From an uncultured Oscillospiraceae bacterium (GTDB lineage: Bacteria > Bacillota > Clostridia > Oscillospirales > Acutalibacteraceae): DNA of 27,007 nucleotides. The stretch is from positions 1-27,007 of the forward strand of contig USIK01000002.1 of assembly GCA_900554775.1 (NCBI GenBank), given 5' to 3'. The position numbers and the translations under genes were made by a program. Under the pieces are notes generated by a model, which had not been told where the DNA came from, ran no database searches, and was given only the letters and a program-made list of their open reading frames with translations. Positions 14,463 to 22,900 of this stretch are shown here, one piece after another; the stretch's first letter is position 1; every line of letters starts with the position of its first letter.

Positions 14463-15788
14463 TTAATTTAAAAATCCTTTGTAATGACGCATCATAAGTT
14501 GAGATTCAAGTTGCTTAACCGTTTCAAGAGCAACACCAACCATGATTATGATTGAAGTTCCGCCCATTGAAAGGTTGTGCATTCCGGTTAAATTGGTAAA
14601 TCCAATCGGTAAAAGCGAAACTACTGCTAAAAGCAAAGCGCCAAGGAAAGTAACTTTCGAAAGAACTTTTGCTATGTAGTCAGCTGTCGGCTTGCCCGGC
14701 CTAATTCCTGGAATTGCTGCATTGCTTTGGCGCAAATTGTTAGCAATTTCAACCGGATTATAAGTGATTTCAACATAAAAATATGCAAATACAAAAATTA
14801 AAAAGAAATAACAAATTGTGTAACCTGTTCCGTTAACCGAAAGTGAGTCAAGAACAGTTTTCCAAAATCCTGTTGGTTTTGCAAAGAAATTAACGAAGTT
14901 AGGAATCATTAATATCTGGCTTGCAAATATTACCGGCATAACTCCAGCAATACCTACTTTTAAAGGTATGTGGCTGCTTTGGCCTGCATACATTTTTCTT
15001 CCAACAGTTCTTTGAGCGTATTGAATCGGGATTCTTCTTTCTGCATCGTTCATCGAAACGATTATCCACATTAAGAACATGAAAAGCACTATAAATAATG
15101 GAACGTAAACATAGAACATGAAGAAATTATCAGGGTTTGAAACTGCCAAAGAAGTGTAACCAACTAACTTAGCAATCAAACTCGGCATCCTCGAAACAAT
15201 TCCGGCAAACATTAAAATAGAAATTCCATTTCCAACGCCTTTAACGTTAACTTGTTCACCAAGCCACATAACAAACGCTGCGCCGGCAACAAACGAAAGA
15301 ACAATTACAACACCAACGAACATTCCTTCGAAACCTTCGGTGTACTTAACAATCGGCACACCTTGGAATCCGCCGCTTCTTAAATAGAAGTAAAATGCAG
15401 TGCCTTGAAGAAGTGCAATAATTATGGTCACATATCTTGTAATTGCAGTGAGTTTCTTTCTTCCCTCTTCGCCCTCTTTTTGAAGAGATTCAAGATAAGG
15501 AAGCGCAACCGTCATAAGCTGAATGACTATCGAAGCGTTAATGTAAGGCGAAACTGACATTGCAAAAATTGTGGCCTGAGCAAATGCTCCTCCGGAGAGT
15601 GTATCGAGATAATTAAGGATTGCACCATTTTCTCCAAGGCTTCCCATCAAGCCTGCAAGCGCATTAACATCCAAAAACGGCACAGGAATCACGGAACCTA
15701 TTCTAAAAACGACAATTATCATTATGGTGAACAATAATTTTCGTCTCAACTCTTTAACTTTCCAAGAGTTTATCAACGTCCTAATCAA
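14463..15788 (-). CDS. secY: Preprotein translocase subunit SecY
   Basis: 441 aa with ten predicted membrane helices, forming the SecYEG channel that would export the signal-peptide proteins at both ends of this window. Family segments: GSVIPVPFLDVNAL near residue 31, SVSPYINASIVIQL near 78, NGISILMFAGIV in TM5 and PGIRPGKPTADYI in the cytoplasmic loop. It starts with TTG one base after the rplO stop. GGAGGTGATC, a full anti-16S match inside the end of rplO, lies 8 nt upstream, so translation is probably coupled to rplO. Confidence 0.97.
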   Translation of the reverse strand: MIRTLINSWKVKELRRKLLFTIMIIVVFRIGSVIPVPFLDVNALAGLMGSLGENGAILNYLDTLSGGAFAQATIFAMSVSPYINASIVIQLMTVALPYLESLQKEGEEGRKKLTAITRYVTIIIALLQGTAFYFYLRSGGFQGVPIVKYTEGFEGMFVGVVIVLSFVAGAAFVMWLGEQVNVKGVGNGISILMFAGIVSRMPSLIAKLVGYTSLAVSNPDNFFMFYVYVPLFIVLFMFLMWIIVSMNDAERRIPIQYAQRTVGRKMYAGQSSHIPLKVGIAGVMPVIFASQILMIPNFVNFFAKPTGFWKTVLDSLSVNGTGYTICYFFLIFVFAYFYVEITYNPVEIANNLRQSNAAIPGIRPGKPTADYIAKVLSKVTFLGALLLAVVSLLPIGFTNLTGMHNLSMGGTSIIIMVGVALETVKQLESQLMMRHYKGFLN

Positions 15789-16229
15789 CTAGATCACCTC
15801 CGCCTTCCCGCCTGCAGATTCGATTTTTTCAATTGCAGATTTCGAAAACATCTGTGCTTTAACTGTTAGATTCTTAGTAAGATTGCCGTTACCTAAAATT
15901 TTGATTTTATCAAAATCACGTTTAATAAGACCCATGTTTATAAGTTCGTTTGCATCAACAACAGAACCTTCGCCAAATTTTTCTAATTCATCAACATTGA
16001 TAGAAATAACTTTCTTAGCGAAAATATTTTTGAATCCTCTTTTAGGAATTCTTCTTTGAAGAGGCATTTGTCCACCTTCAAATCCTGGGCGAACTCCGCC
16101 GCCGGACCTAGCTTTTTGGCCTTTGTGTCCTTTACCTGCGGTTTTTCCTTGGCCTGAACCATGGCCTCTGCCTATTCTTTTAGAAGCTTTTCTTGAGCCT
16201 TCCGGACATACTAAATCTTGAAGCTCCAT
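15789..16229 (-). CDS. rplO: 50S ribosomal protein L15
   Basis: 146 aa. The N-terminal extension is Gly/Lys/Arg rich (KRIGRGHGSGQGKTAGKGHK, GVRPGFEGGQMPLQRRIPKR) and penetrates 23S rRNA; the globular C-terminal half ends in SAGGKAEVI. AGGAGGTGAAC lies before the ATG. rpmD (L30), which usually precedes rplO, is absent; a promoter and leader occupy that space. The last codons supply the secY ribosome binding site. Confidence 0.97.
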   Translation of the reverse strand: MELQDLVCPEGSRKASKRIGRGHGSGQGKTAGKGHKGQKARSGGGVRPGFEGGQMPLQRRIPKRGFKNIFAKKVISINVDELEKFGEGSVVDANELINMGLIKRDFDKIKILGNGNLTKNLTVKAQMFSKSAIEKIESAGGKAEVI

Positions 16230-16344
16230 TTACTGTTCACCTCCTACTTTTTATACACAAACAACAGCTTGCGTATTTGCAAAACAGGTAAAATGCCTAG
16301 AATTCAAACTGGGCATGAATCCTGATTGCTTGCAAAAACAAACA
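16230..16344 (-). promoter_or_regulatory. Structured leader of rplO-secY in place of rpmD
   Basis: The inferred transcript forms a nested hairpin from 16336 to 16276: TTTGCAA/TTGCAAA at the base, CAGG/CCTG above it, and ATGCC/GGCAT at the top with a 14-nt loop. No ORF of rpmD type is found in the 159-nt gap in any frame. The arrangement resembles ribosomal-protein leaders that allow repression by a product of the operon; this role is inferred. Confidence 0.5.
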
Positions 16345-16350
16345 CTTAGT

Positions 16351-16379
16351 ATTTTACCATATTTATAAACACAAAACAA
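16351..16379 (-). promoter_or_regulatory. Internal spc-operon promoter before rplO
   Basis: TTGTTT (16379-16374), 17-nt spacer, TAAAAT (16356-16351), with TGG before the -10. It lies just after the rpsE stop and would separately drive rplO, secY, adk and genes downstream. Confidence 0.65.
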
Positions 16380-16388
16380 TTTTTAAAA

Positions 16389-16889
16389 CTATTTGATGAT
16401 TTCTTCAACAGTTTTTTCTCTAAGCTCTGCAATTTCAGCAGCAGTGCGAAGTTGGCTGAGGCCCTCGATAGTAGCCCTTACAACATTGCACGGATTGTTA
16501 GAGCGAAGTGCCTTTGTGCGAATGTCTTTGATTCCTGCAGATTCAACAACTGCACGAACAGGACCGCCGGCTTTAACTCCTGAACCAGGAGCAGCAGGAT
16601 TCAAAAGAACTCTTGCAGCACCGTAAGAACCTAAAACTTCGTGAGGAATTGTGCTTCCTTTTAAAGGAACTCTTATGAGGTTTTTCTTAGCATCCTCTAT
16701 TCCTTTTCTTATAGCGTCCGGAACTTCGCCAGATTTACCAATGCCAAATCCAACTGTTCCTTTTCCGTCTCCAACTACCATAAGAGCAGCAAATTTAAAA
16801 ATACGTCCGCCTTTAACTGTTTTTGATACCCTATTAATAGCAACTAATTTTTCTTTCAAATCAAGTACTGAACCGTCAATTCTAGCCAA
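16389..16889 (-). CDS. rpsE: 30S ribosomal protein S5
   Basis: 166 aa. The N-terminal double-stranded RNA-binding-like domain has RVSKTVKGGRIFKFAALMVV and GDGKGTVGFGIGKSGEVPDA; the C-terminal domain has NPAAPGSGVKAGGPVRAVVE. S5 helps form the mRNA entry site. The start is TTG with AAGGAGGG 9 nt upstream; no ATG nearby fits the family N-terminus. Confidence 0.97.
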   Translation of the reverse strand: MARIDGSVLDLKEKLVAINRVSKTVKGGRIFKFAALMVVGDGKGTVGFGIGKSGEVPDAIRKGIEDAKKNLIRVPLKGSTIPHEVLGSYGAARVLLNPAAPGSGVKAGGPVRAVVESAGIKDIRTKALRSNNPCNVVRATIEGLSQLRTAAEIAELREKTVEEIIK

Positions 16890-16910
16890 AAGTTTTTCCC
16901 TCCTTTTAAA

Positions 16911-17270
16911 TTAAAATTTAAGTCCTGCCTCGCGTGCACCTTCAGCTAAAGCTTTTACACGTCCATGGAATACATATCCTCCACGGTCAAAAACTACGCT
17001 TTCGATTCCTTTTTCAAGAGCACGCTGTGCAACCAATTTTCCAACTTTTGCGGCCGCTTCTTTATTTCCGCCATAAATTCCAAAATCTTTTTCATAGCTA
17101 GAAGCACTCACTAAAGTTTTTGCAGATATATCGTCAATAATTTGAACGCTTATATTGCTTCTAGAACGGAAAACATTAAGCCTTGGACGAGCAGCTGTTC
17201 CGGAGATTTTTCCTCTTACTCGTCTGGTACGTTTTATACGGGCCTGATTCTTATCTGCCTTGTTTACCAT
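16911..17270 (-). CDS. rplR: 50S ribosomal protein L18
   Basis: 119 aa, binds 5S rRNA together with L5 in the central protuberance. Typical segments: RVRGKISGTAARPRLNVFRS near residue 17, and VVFDRGGYVFHGRVKALAEG with end AREAGLKF. AGGAGGGTG lies before the ATG. Between rplF and rpsE, as expected. Confidence 0.98.
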   Translation of the reverse strand: MVNKADKNQARIKRTRRVRGKISGTAARPRLNVFRSRSNISVQIIDDISAKTLVSASSYEKDFGIYGGNKEAAAKVGKLVAQRALEKGIESVVFDRGGYVFHGRVKALAEGAREAGLKF

Positions 17271-17286
17271 TTATTCACCCTCCTAA

Positions 17287-17823
17287 CTATTTCTTACCTG
17301 TTTTACCCTCTTTGCGCCTAATAACCTCATCAGCATATTTAATGCCTTTTCCTTTATAAGGTTCCGGAGGACGTTTTTCTCTGATTTCAGCAGCGATTTG
17401 ACCAACTTTTTGTTTGTCAATTCCGATAACAGAAATCTTGTTTCCCTGAGCTTCGAATTTAATTCCTTCAATTTCAGGAACAATAACTTGGTGAGAATAG
17501 CCTAAGTTCAAAACTAAATTGCTTCCTTGTTTTTGAACACGGTATCCAACGCCGTTTACTTCCAAATCCTTTTTATATCCGTTTGTAACACCTTCAACCA
17601 TATTGTTAATGAGTGAACGTGTAAGACCGTGAAGTGCACGATTTTCTTTAAGATCGTTAGGTCTTGAAACCGTGATTACTCCATCGTTGATTTCAACCTT
17701 CATTTTAGGATGAATAGGCTGAGTGAGTGTGCCTTTAGGTCCAGTGATTGTAATCATTCCATCACCGATTTTTGCTTCTACCCCTGCTGGAATAGCAACT
17801 GGCTTTTTACCAATTCTCGACAT
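17287..17823 (-). CDS. rplF: 50S ribosomal protein L6
   Basis: 178 aa, two tandem L6 domains. Diagnostic segments are the start SRIGKKPVAIPAGVE, GPKGTLTQPIHPKM, the centre GVTNGYKKDLEVNGVGYR, and the end RPPEPYKGKGIKYADEVIRR. It lies at the base of the L7/L12 stalk near the sarcin-ricin loop. AAAGGAGG lies before the ATG. Confidence 0.98.
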   Translation of the reverse strand: MSRIGKKPVAIPAGVEAKIGDGMITITGPKGTLTQPIHPKMKVEINDGVITVSRPNDLKENRALHGLTRSLINNMVEGVTNGYKKDLEVNGVGYRVQKQGSNLVLNLGYSHQVIVPEIEGIKFEAQGNKISVIGIDKQKVGQIAAEIREKRPPEPYKGKGIKYADEVIRRKEGKTGKK

Positions 17824-17840
17824 AGTTTATCCTCCTTTCT

Positions 17841-18239
17841 TTACCACACAAAAGCTAAAACTTCTCCACCGACTTTTTCTTTTCTAGCTCTGCGATCTGT
17901 CATTACGCCTTTTGACGTTGAAACGATTGCGATACCGAGCCCTTTGATAACTTTAGGCATGTTTTCTACGCTGCTGTAGATCCTAAGTCCGGGCTTAGAA
18001 ACTCTTTTAATACCTGTGATAGCAGGTTTTTTATCTTCGGTGTATTTAAGAAAAATCTTAATAATACCTTGTTTGCCGTCATCAAGAATCATGAATTTTC
18101 TGATATATCCTTCATCAAGCAAAACCTGTACTATAGCTTTTTTCATGTTAGAGGAAGGAACCTCTACCGATTCATGTTTTGCAGAACAAGCGTTTCTAAT
18201 TCTTGTAAGCAAATCTGCAATTGCATCAGTTATTTGCAT
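17841..18239 (-). CDS. rpsH: 30S ribosomal protein S8
   Basis: 132 aa. N-terminus ITDAIADLLTRIRNA and C-terminal GLGIAIVSTSKGVMTDRRAR are standard S8 signatures. S8 binds helix 21 of 16S rRNA, and in E. coli it represses the spc operon; whether it does so here is not visible. Ends in VWstop; AGGAGGTAAATTAC before the ATG. Confidence 0.98.
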   Translation of the reverse strand: MQITDAIADLLTRIRNACSAKHESVEVPSSNMKKAIVQVLLDEGYIRKFMILDDGKQGIIKIFLKYTEDKKPAITGIKRVSKPGLRIYSSVENMPKVIKGLGIAIVSTSKGVMTDRRARKEKVGGEVLAFVW

Positions 18240-18264
18240 TTGTAATTTACCTCCTTTGCCAATT

Positions 18265-18450
18265 TTACCAACTTGCTTTTCTTATGCCTGGAATTTCGCC
18301 TTTGTGCGCGAGTTCCCTAAAACAAATACGACATATGCCAAATTTGCGAAGGTAACCATGCGGCCTACCGCAAATTCTGCAACGGGAGTATTCACGAGTA
18401 GAAAATTTTTGCTCTCTTTTCTGTTTTACTTTAAGCGACGTTTTAGCCAC
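18265..18450 (-). CDS. rpsN: 30S ribosomal protein S14, type Z (zinc-binding)
   Basis: 61 aa, the short zinc form. The four Cys ligands are in CRICGRPHGYLRKF and GICRICFREL, and the end is GEIPGIRKASW. Starts with GTG, GGAGGG 6 nt upstream. It lies in the 30S head. The presence of the C+ form here fits the C+ forms of S4 and L36. Confidence 0.98.
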   Translation of the reverse strand: MAKTSLKVKQKREQKFSTREYSRCRICGRPHGYLRKFGICRICFRELAHKGEIPGIRKASW

Positions 18451-18462
18451 AATATTCCCTCC

Positions 18463-19002
18463 TTATTTTGCAAATGGTGCGCCCATAAGCCTTAATAATT
18501 CTCTAGCTTCATCATCGGTTTGAGCAGTAGTTGAAATGGAAATGTCCATTCCTCTAATGCTGTCGATTTTATCATAATCGATTTCAGGGAATATAAGCTG
18601 TTCTTTAACTCCCATGTTGTAGTTACCTTTTCCGTCAAAAGACTTAGGATTAATTCCTCTGAAGTCTCTTACGCGTGGAAGTGCGAGATTGAAGAATCTG
18701 TCTAAAAATTCATACATCTTGTCTCCACGAAGTGTAACTTTAGCACCGATTTTCATGCCTTCACGAACTTTGAAGTTTGCAACTGATCTACGTGCTGTGC
18801 AAACAACAGCCTTTTGGCCGGTGATTATTCCGAGATCTTCAAGAATAGAATTGATAACTTTTGAATTATCTCTAGCTTCGCCTGCACCTACGTTTATTAC
18901 TACCTTAACGAGCTTAGGTACTTGCATTACGTTTTTGTATCCAAACTTTTCAGTAAGCTTAGAAACAACATTTTCTTTATAAAAATCTTTTAGCCTTGCC
19001 AT
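18463..19002 (-). CDS. rplE: 50S ribosomal protein L5
   Basis: 179 aa, binds 5S rRNA and makes bridge B1b to S13. Segments: YKNVMQVPKLVKVVINVG near residue 23, TGQKAVVCTARRSVANFKVR near 56, LPRVRDFRGINPKSFDGKGN near 110 and the end RLMGAPFAK. A G-run (AAGGGGGG) serves as ribosome binding site before the ATG. Its partner S13 is the truncated gene described above. Confidence 0.98.
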   Translation of the reverse strand: MARLKDFYKENVVSKLTEKFGYKNVMQVPKLVKVVINVGAGEARDNSKVINSILEDLGIITGQKAVVCTARRSVANFKVREGMKIGAKVTLRGDKMYEFLDRFFNLALPRVRDFRGINPKSFDGKGNYNMGVKEQLIFPEIDYDKIDSIRGMDISISTTAQTDDEARELLRLMGAPFAK

Positions 19003-19014
19003 TCATAACCCCCC

Positions 19015-19359
19015 TTATAACACTTCGCCGCATTTTTTACAGCTCCGCTTTTTCTTGCCGTCTTCTGCTATCTTGTGTGCGATTCTGGTTGCTTTACCGC
19101 ATTTCGGGCAAACAAGCTGCACTTTGCATGCATAAAGAGCGCCTTCTGTTTTAACGATTCCGCCTTCCTCTCCTGCACGGCGAGGTTTAACGTGTTTCGA
19201 AACGATGTTAACGCCTTCAACTATAAGCTTGCCTTCTTTCGGGCTAACTGCAACGATTTTGCCTTCTTTGCCCTTATCTTTTCCGCTAAGAACAACAACT
19301 TTATCGCCTGTTTTCAAACGAATTTTTCCGCTGTGAAGCTTCGATGCACTTTTAAACAC
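19015..19359 (-). CDS. rplX: 50S ribosomal protein L24
   Basis: 114 aa from GTG at 19359, which has AGGAGG 9 nt upstream; a TTG two codons earlier is only 3 nt from that site. The KOW motif is in KTGDKVVVLSGKDKGKEGKI, followed by GVNIVSKHVKPRR. The C-terminus has CPKC and CKKC, a zinc ribbon found in many Bacillota L24 proteins. L24 starts 50S assembly. Confidence 0.96.
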   Translation of the reverse strand: MFKSASKLHSGKIRLKTGDKVVVLSGKDKGKEGKIVAVSPKEGKLIVEGVNIVSKHVKPRRAGEEGGIVKTEGALYACKVQLVCPKCGKATRIAHKIAEDGKKKRSCKKCGEVL

Positions 19360-19377
19360 AAACAAACACCTCCTATA

Positions 19378-19746
19378 TTAGAGAACTTCCGGAGCTAAAC
19401 TTGATATTTTCAAATATCCTTTGTCACGTAATTCACGAGCAACTGGTCCGAAAATACGTGTGCCCTTTGGAGTTTTATCCTCTTTGATTATAACTGCTGA
19501 ATTTTCATCGAATCCGATATAAGAACCGTCTGCTCTTCTGGTTTTCGATTTCATACGAACTACTACCGCTTTAACAACGTCACCTTTTTTAACAACGCCG
19601 CCGGGTGATGCTTTTTTAACAGAAGCAACTATTACATCGCCGATTCTTGCATATCTTCTACGGGTTCCACCTAAAACTCTGAAACACATTATTTCTTTTG
19701 CACCGGTGTTATCCGCAACTTTCAAACGTGTTTGAGGTTGTATCAT
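19378..19746 (-). CDS. rplN: 50S ribosomal protein L14
   Basis: 122 aa, the usual length. Segments: start MIQPQTRLKVADNTGAKEIM, GGTRRRYARIGDVIVASVK and the end RELRDKGYLKISSLAPEVL. It contributes to bridge B8 and the L19 interface. GGGGG precedes the ATG at ordinary distance. Canonical position between rpsQ and rplX. Confidence 0.98.
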   Translation of the reverse strand: MIQPQTRLKVADNTGAKEIMCFRVLGGTRRRYARIGDVIVASVKKASPGGVVKKGDVVKAVVVRMKSKTRRADGSYIGFDENSAVIIKEDKTPKGTRIFGPVARELRDKGYLKISSLAPEVL

Positions 19747-19792
19747 GCTTTATTTTCCCCCTAACTGAATAAAAATCTTCTATTATTAATGG

Positions 19793-20050
19793 TTATTTAG
19801 CTTTTTCAATTATGCTAACGAGTCTCCAGTTTTTATCTTTTGATAAAGGTCTTGTTTCCATAATCTTTACTCTATCGCCGATTCCGCACTCGTTGTTTTC
19901 GTCATGAGCTTTAAAACGTTGTGTACGTTTAACGATTTTTTTGTAAAGTGGATGCCTAATGCTATCTTCAACTGCTACGACTATGGTTTTGTCCATTTTG
20001 TCGCTAACAACCTTGCCTATTTTAACCTTTCTCATATTCCTTTCGCTCAA
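19793..20050 (-). CDS. rpsQ: 30S ribosomal protein S17
   Basis: 85 aa. OB-fold with KIGKVVSDKMDKTIVVAVED, HPLYKKIVKRTQRFKAHDE and IMETRPLSKDKNWRLV. Starts with TTG at 20050 (SERNMRK, the normal clostridial beginning), AGGAGG about 10 nt upstream; an internal ATG five codons later is a weaker alternative. S17 binds the 5' domain of 16S rRNA early in assembly. Confidence 0.97.
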   Translation of the reverse strand: MSERNMRKVKIGKVVSDKMDKTIVVAVEDSIRHPLYKKIVKRTQRFKAHDENNECGIGDRVKIMETRPLSKDKNWRLVSIIEKAK

Positions 20051-20070
20051 AATAATCCATCCTCCTTCCG

Positions 20071-20280
20071 TTACGCCTGGGCGCTTTCGCTTATTTCTTT
20101 CTCTCTAAGAAACGTTTGAACCCTAGCTATATCTTTTCTTACAGCTTTGATGCGCATAGGAGTTTCTAGCTGGTTTATAGCAGGCTGAAATCTAAGGTTA
20201 AAAAGTTCGGATTTAAGGTCTTTTAATTTTGCGATTAAGTCTTCTTGACTTAATTTTTTAATTTCTGCAGTTTTCTTCAT
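20071..20280 (-). CDS. rpmC: 50S ribosomal protein L29
   Basis: 69 aa, two helices: KKLSQEDLIAKLKDLKSELF and QLETPMRIKAVRKDIARVQT. L29 sits at the polypeptide exit, near the SRP and trigger-factor docking site. Its ATG overlaps the rplP stop by one base (TAATG), so translation is coupled. Confidence 0.97.
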   Translation of the reverse strand: MKKTAEIKKLSQEDLIAKLKDLKSELFNLRFQPAINQLETPMRIKAVRKDIARVQTFLREKEISESAQA

Positions 20281-20702
20281 TAAACCTCACCATCCGTTTC
20301 TTTCCTTATAAATTTGCATTTAACTGGTAACTTATTTGCTGCCAATCTCATTGCTTCTCTGGCGGTTGCTTCAGGAACATCGCCAATTTCGAACATAACT
20401 CTGCCCGGCTTAACAACTGCTACCCAAAATTCAGGAGCACCTTTACCTTTACCCATGCGGGTTTCAGCCGGTTTTTTAGTTACAGGTTTATCTGGGAATA
20501 TCTTAATCCAAACTTTACCAACCCTTTTGCAGAACCTTGTCATAGCAACACGGGCTGCTTCGATCTGATTTGAAGTAATCCAGGCGGGTTCTAAAGTTTG
20601 AAGACCAAAATCGCCGTGAGAAACTGTGTTTCCTCTGGTTGCTTTGCCTTTCATTCTACCTCTGTGCATTTTTCTGTACTTAGTTCTTTTTGGTAGTAGC
20701 AT
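20280..20702 (-). CDS. rplP: 50S ribosomal protein L16
   Basis: 140 aa. LLPKRTKYRKMHRGRMKGKA at the start, then GLQTLEPAWITSNQIEAARV and KPAETRMGKGKGAPEFWVAV. The Arg targeted by the oxygenase YcfD in E. coli lies in the PAETRMG segment. L16 lines the A-site tRNA corridor. The first 23 nt overlap the end of rpsC in another frame. Confidence 0.98.
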   Translation of the reverse strand: MLLPKRTKYRKMHRGRMKGKATRGNTVSHGDFGLQTLEPAWITSNQIEAARVAMTRFCKRVGKVWIKIFPDKPVTKKPAETRMGKGKGAPEFWVAVVKPGRVMFEIGDVPEATAREAMRLAANKLPVKCKFIRKETDGEV

Positions 20703-21369
20703 TATTTCTTCCGCCTCCTTTTACAGACTCCTTCATTGAATTGAGTAAAATTTCGCCTTTATAAATCCAAACTTTAACCCCGATAATTCCATAGGTTGTG
20801 GCTGCTTCTGCAAAACCATAATCTATGTCAGCTCTTATGGTTTGAAGTGGAATAGTTCCTTCATGATAATGCTCTGTTCTTGCGATTTCAGCTCCTGCGA
20901 GTCTTCCGGAAACTTGGGTTTTAATTCCTTTTGCTCCGCATTTCATAGCACGGCCCATTGATTGTTTAAGCGCACGTCTGAAAGAAACTCTCTTTTCGAG
21001 CTGAGCTGCAATGTTTTCTGCAACTAATTGAGCATTAGTGTCAACATTTTTAACTTCAACTATGTTGATAATAACAGGTTTTTTGGTAATTGTTTTGCAA
21101 AATGCTTTCAATTTTTCAATTTCAGCACCGCCTTTTCCGATTACCACACCCGGCTTAGCACAGTGAATGTGTAAGCGAATTTTGTTGCTATCTCTCTCTA
21201 TTTCGATTTTCGGAACTCCTGCTGATTTTAACTTTTTAGTTAAAATTGTGCGAAGTTTGTAGTCTTCTACTAAAGCATCAGCAAAATCTTTTTTCTTTAC
21301 AAACCATCTGGAATCCCAATTTTTAATTACTCCAACACGAAATCCACTTGGATTTACTTTCTGTCCCAT
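20680..21369 (-). CDS. rpsC: 30S ribosomal protein S3
   Basis: 229 aa. MGQKVNPSGFRVGVIKNWDS at the start, the KH domain GKGGAEIEKLKAF near residue 78, and the C-terminal domain RADIDYGFAEAATTYGIIGV. It forms the mRNA entry site and helicase with S4 and S5. It ends 23 nt inside rplP; the last residues (GGRNNATTKKN) come from the overlap. Confidence 0.98.
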   Translation of the reverse strand: MGQKVNPSGFRVGVIKNWDSRWFVKKKDFADALVEDYKLRTILTKKLKSAGVPKIEIERDSNKIRLHIHCAKPGVVIGKGGAEIEKLKAFCKTITKKPVIINIVEVKNVDTNAQLVAENIAAQLEKRVSFRRALKQSMGRAMKCGAKGIKTQVSGRLAGAEIARTEHYHEGTIPLQTIRADIDYGFAEAATTYGIIGVKVWIYKGEILLNSMKESVKGGGRNNATTKKN

Positions 21370-21387
21370 AGTTGCCCTCCTTTTCCA

Positions 21388-21723
21388 CTAGTTTTTTTCT
21401 TTTAGAACTATAGTAACATGTGATGTTCTTTTTTCAATTCTGTAAGCGCGACCTTTTGACATCGGTCTGATTCTCTTAAGAATTGGTCCCGGACACGCAA
21501 AACACTCTGAAACATAAAGCTTTGACGCATCCATCTGATTATTGTTCACAGCGTTGGCTATTGCAGAATTCAGCAATTTGATTAAATATTCGCATGCTGA
21601 TTTAGGTGTGTGCTTGAGAACTGCCATAGCATATTCAACAGGTTTGTTTCTTATTAAGTCTAAAACTATTGAAACCTTCCTCGGTGAAATGCGAGCGTAT
21701 CTCAAATGTGCTCTTGCTTCCAT
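21388..21723 (-). CDS. rplV: 50S ribosomal protein L22
   Basis: 111 aa from the ATG at 21723, which has AAAGGAG 8 nt upstream. A GTG six codons earlier overlaps that site and is rejected. Segments: RYARISPRKVSIVLDLIRNK, HTPKSACEYLIKLLNSAIAN and the tunnel-loop region RIRPMSKGRAYRIEKRTSHV. Its beta-hairpin lines the exit tunnel. Confidence 0.97.
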   Translation of the reverse strand: MEARAHLRYARISPRKVSIVLDLIRNKPVEYAMAVLKHTPKSACEYLIKLLNSAIANAVNNNQMDASKLYVSECFACPGPILKRIRPMSKGRAYRIEKRTSHVTIVLKEKN

Positions 21724-21744
21724 ATTCACAACTCCTTTCACCTA

Positions 21745-22023
21745 TTATTTCTTACCCGTTGTTTTTGAGCCGGCGTGACCTTTGAAGGTTCTTGTCGGAG
21801 CAAATTCACCAAGTTTATGTCCAACCATATCCTCAGTAACATATACAGGAACGTGTTTGCGTCCGTCATGAACAGCAAATGTATGTCCTACGAATTCCGG
21901 GAAGATAGTTGAAGATCTGCTCCAGGTTTTCAAAATTTTCTTTTCGCCGCTTTTGTTAAGTTCAGTAACTCTCTTAAAAAGTACCGGTTGCACGAAAGGT
22001 GCTTTTTTCAAACTTCTGCTCAC
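21745..22023 (-). CDS. rpsS: 30S ribosomal protein S19
   Basis: 92 aa. SRSLKKAPFVQPVLFKRV, TWSRSSTIFPEFVGHTFAVH and GHKLGEFAPTRTFKGHAG are signature segments. S19 binds the 30S head with S13. Starts with GTG, AAAGGAG 9 nt upstream. The short, Lys-rich tail is normal. Confidence 0.98.
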   Translation of the reverse strand: MSRSLKKAPFVQPVLFKRVTELNKSGEKKILKTWSRSSTIFPEFVGHTFAVHDGRKHVPVYVTEDMVGHKLGEFAPTRTFKGHAGSKTTGKK

Positions 22024-22043
22024 TTTATCAAACTCCTTTCCTG

Positions 22044-22877
22044 TTATTTACTGTTTCTGCGTTTAACAATATATTTATTAGAAGCTTTCTTCTTAGAACG
22101 AGTCTTATAGCCGAGTGCAGGTTTACCCCAAGGTGTGCAAGGACCAGGACGTCCAACAGGAGATTTACCTTCACCACCGCCGTGCGGGTGATCGCATGGG
22201 TTCATTACAGAACCTCTTACAGTAGGTCTCCAGCCCATGTTACGTTTGCGTCCGGCTTTACCGATTTTAACGTTTTCATGGTCGATGTTTCCTACTTGAC
22301 CGATTGTTGCCATGCATTCAACTGGAACATTTCTGAGCTCGCCTGAAGGAAGTCTTAAAAGTGCCATTTTTCCTTCTTTAGCCATGAGCTGAGCCATGAT
22401 TCCTGCTGCTCTTGCGAGCTGAGCGCCTTTTCCTGGGTAAAGTTCAATGTTGTGAACGAATGTACCAACAGGAATGTTAACTAAAGGAAGTGCGTTACAA
22501 ACTTTGATGTCAGCTTCTGCGCCTGCAACTATTTCTTGACAAACTTTGAGGTCTTGAGGTGCGATAATGTATCTTTTTTCTCCGCCTTCGAACTCAACGA
22601 GTGCGATGTGAGAAGATCTGTTCGGATCGTATTCAAGTGTTAAAACTTTTCCTGTCACGCCGAAGTTACGTCTCTTGAAGTCGATAATACGGTATTTCTT
22701 TCTATTTCCGCCGCCTCTGTGACGAACTGTGATTCGGCCATAGCTGTTACGTCCAGCTTTTTTATTTAATGAACAAAGCAAACTTTTTTCCGGTTTAACT
22801 TTTGAAAGTTCGCTGTAATCTATAACAGACATATTACGGCGGCCCGGTGTAGTCGGCTTATAATTTCTAATTGCCAA
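22044..22877 (-). CDS. rplB: 50S ribosomal protein L2
   Basis: 277 aa. KPTTPGRRNMSVIDYSEL at the start, GRITVRHRGGGNRKKYR near residue 47, and the peptidyl-transferase-proximal GWRPTVRGSVMNPCDHPHGG with the conserved His. Starts with TTG with GGAG about 11 nt upstream. A 100-nt gap with a hairpin element separates it from rplW, a break in the otherwise tight spacing. Confidence 0.98.
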   Translation of the reverse strand: MAIRNYKPTTPGRRNMSVIDYSELSKVKPEKSLLCSLNKKAGRNSYGRITVRHRGGGNRKKYRIIDFKRRNFGVTGKVLTLEYDPNRSSHIALVEFEGGEKRYIIAPQDLKVCQEIVAGAEADIKVCNALPLVNIPVGTFVHNIELYPGKGAQLARAAGIMAQLMAKEGKMALLRLPSGELRNVPVECMATIGQVGNIDHENVKIGKAGRKRNMGWRPTVRGSVMNPCDHPHGGGEGKSPVGRPGPCTPWGKPALGYKTRSKKKASNKYIVKRRNSK

Positions 22878-22900
22878 ATTATTTCACTCTCCTTAAAAAC

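Noticed and set aside
17283..17483. 66-aa minus-strand ORF inside rplF
   Set aside because: Second frame of rplF; no start signal and no recognisable family.
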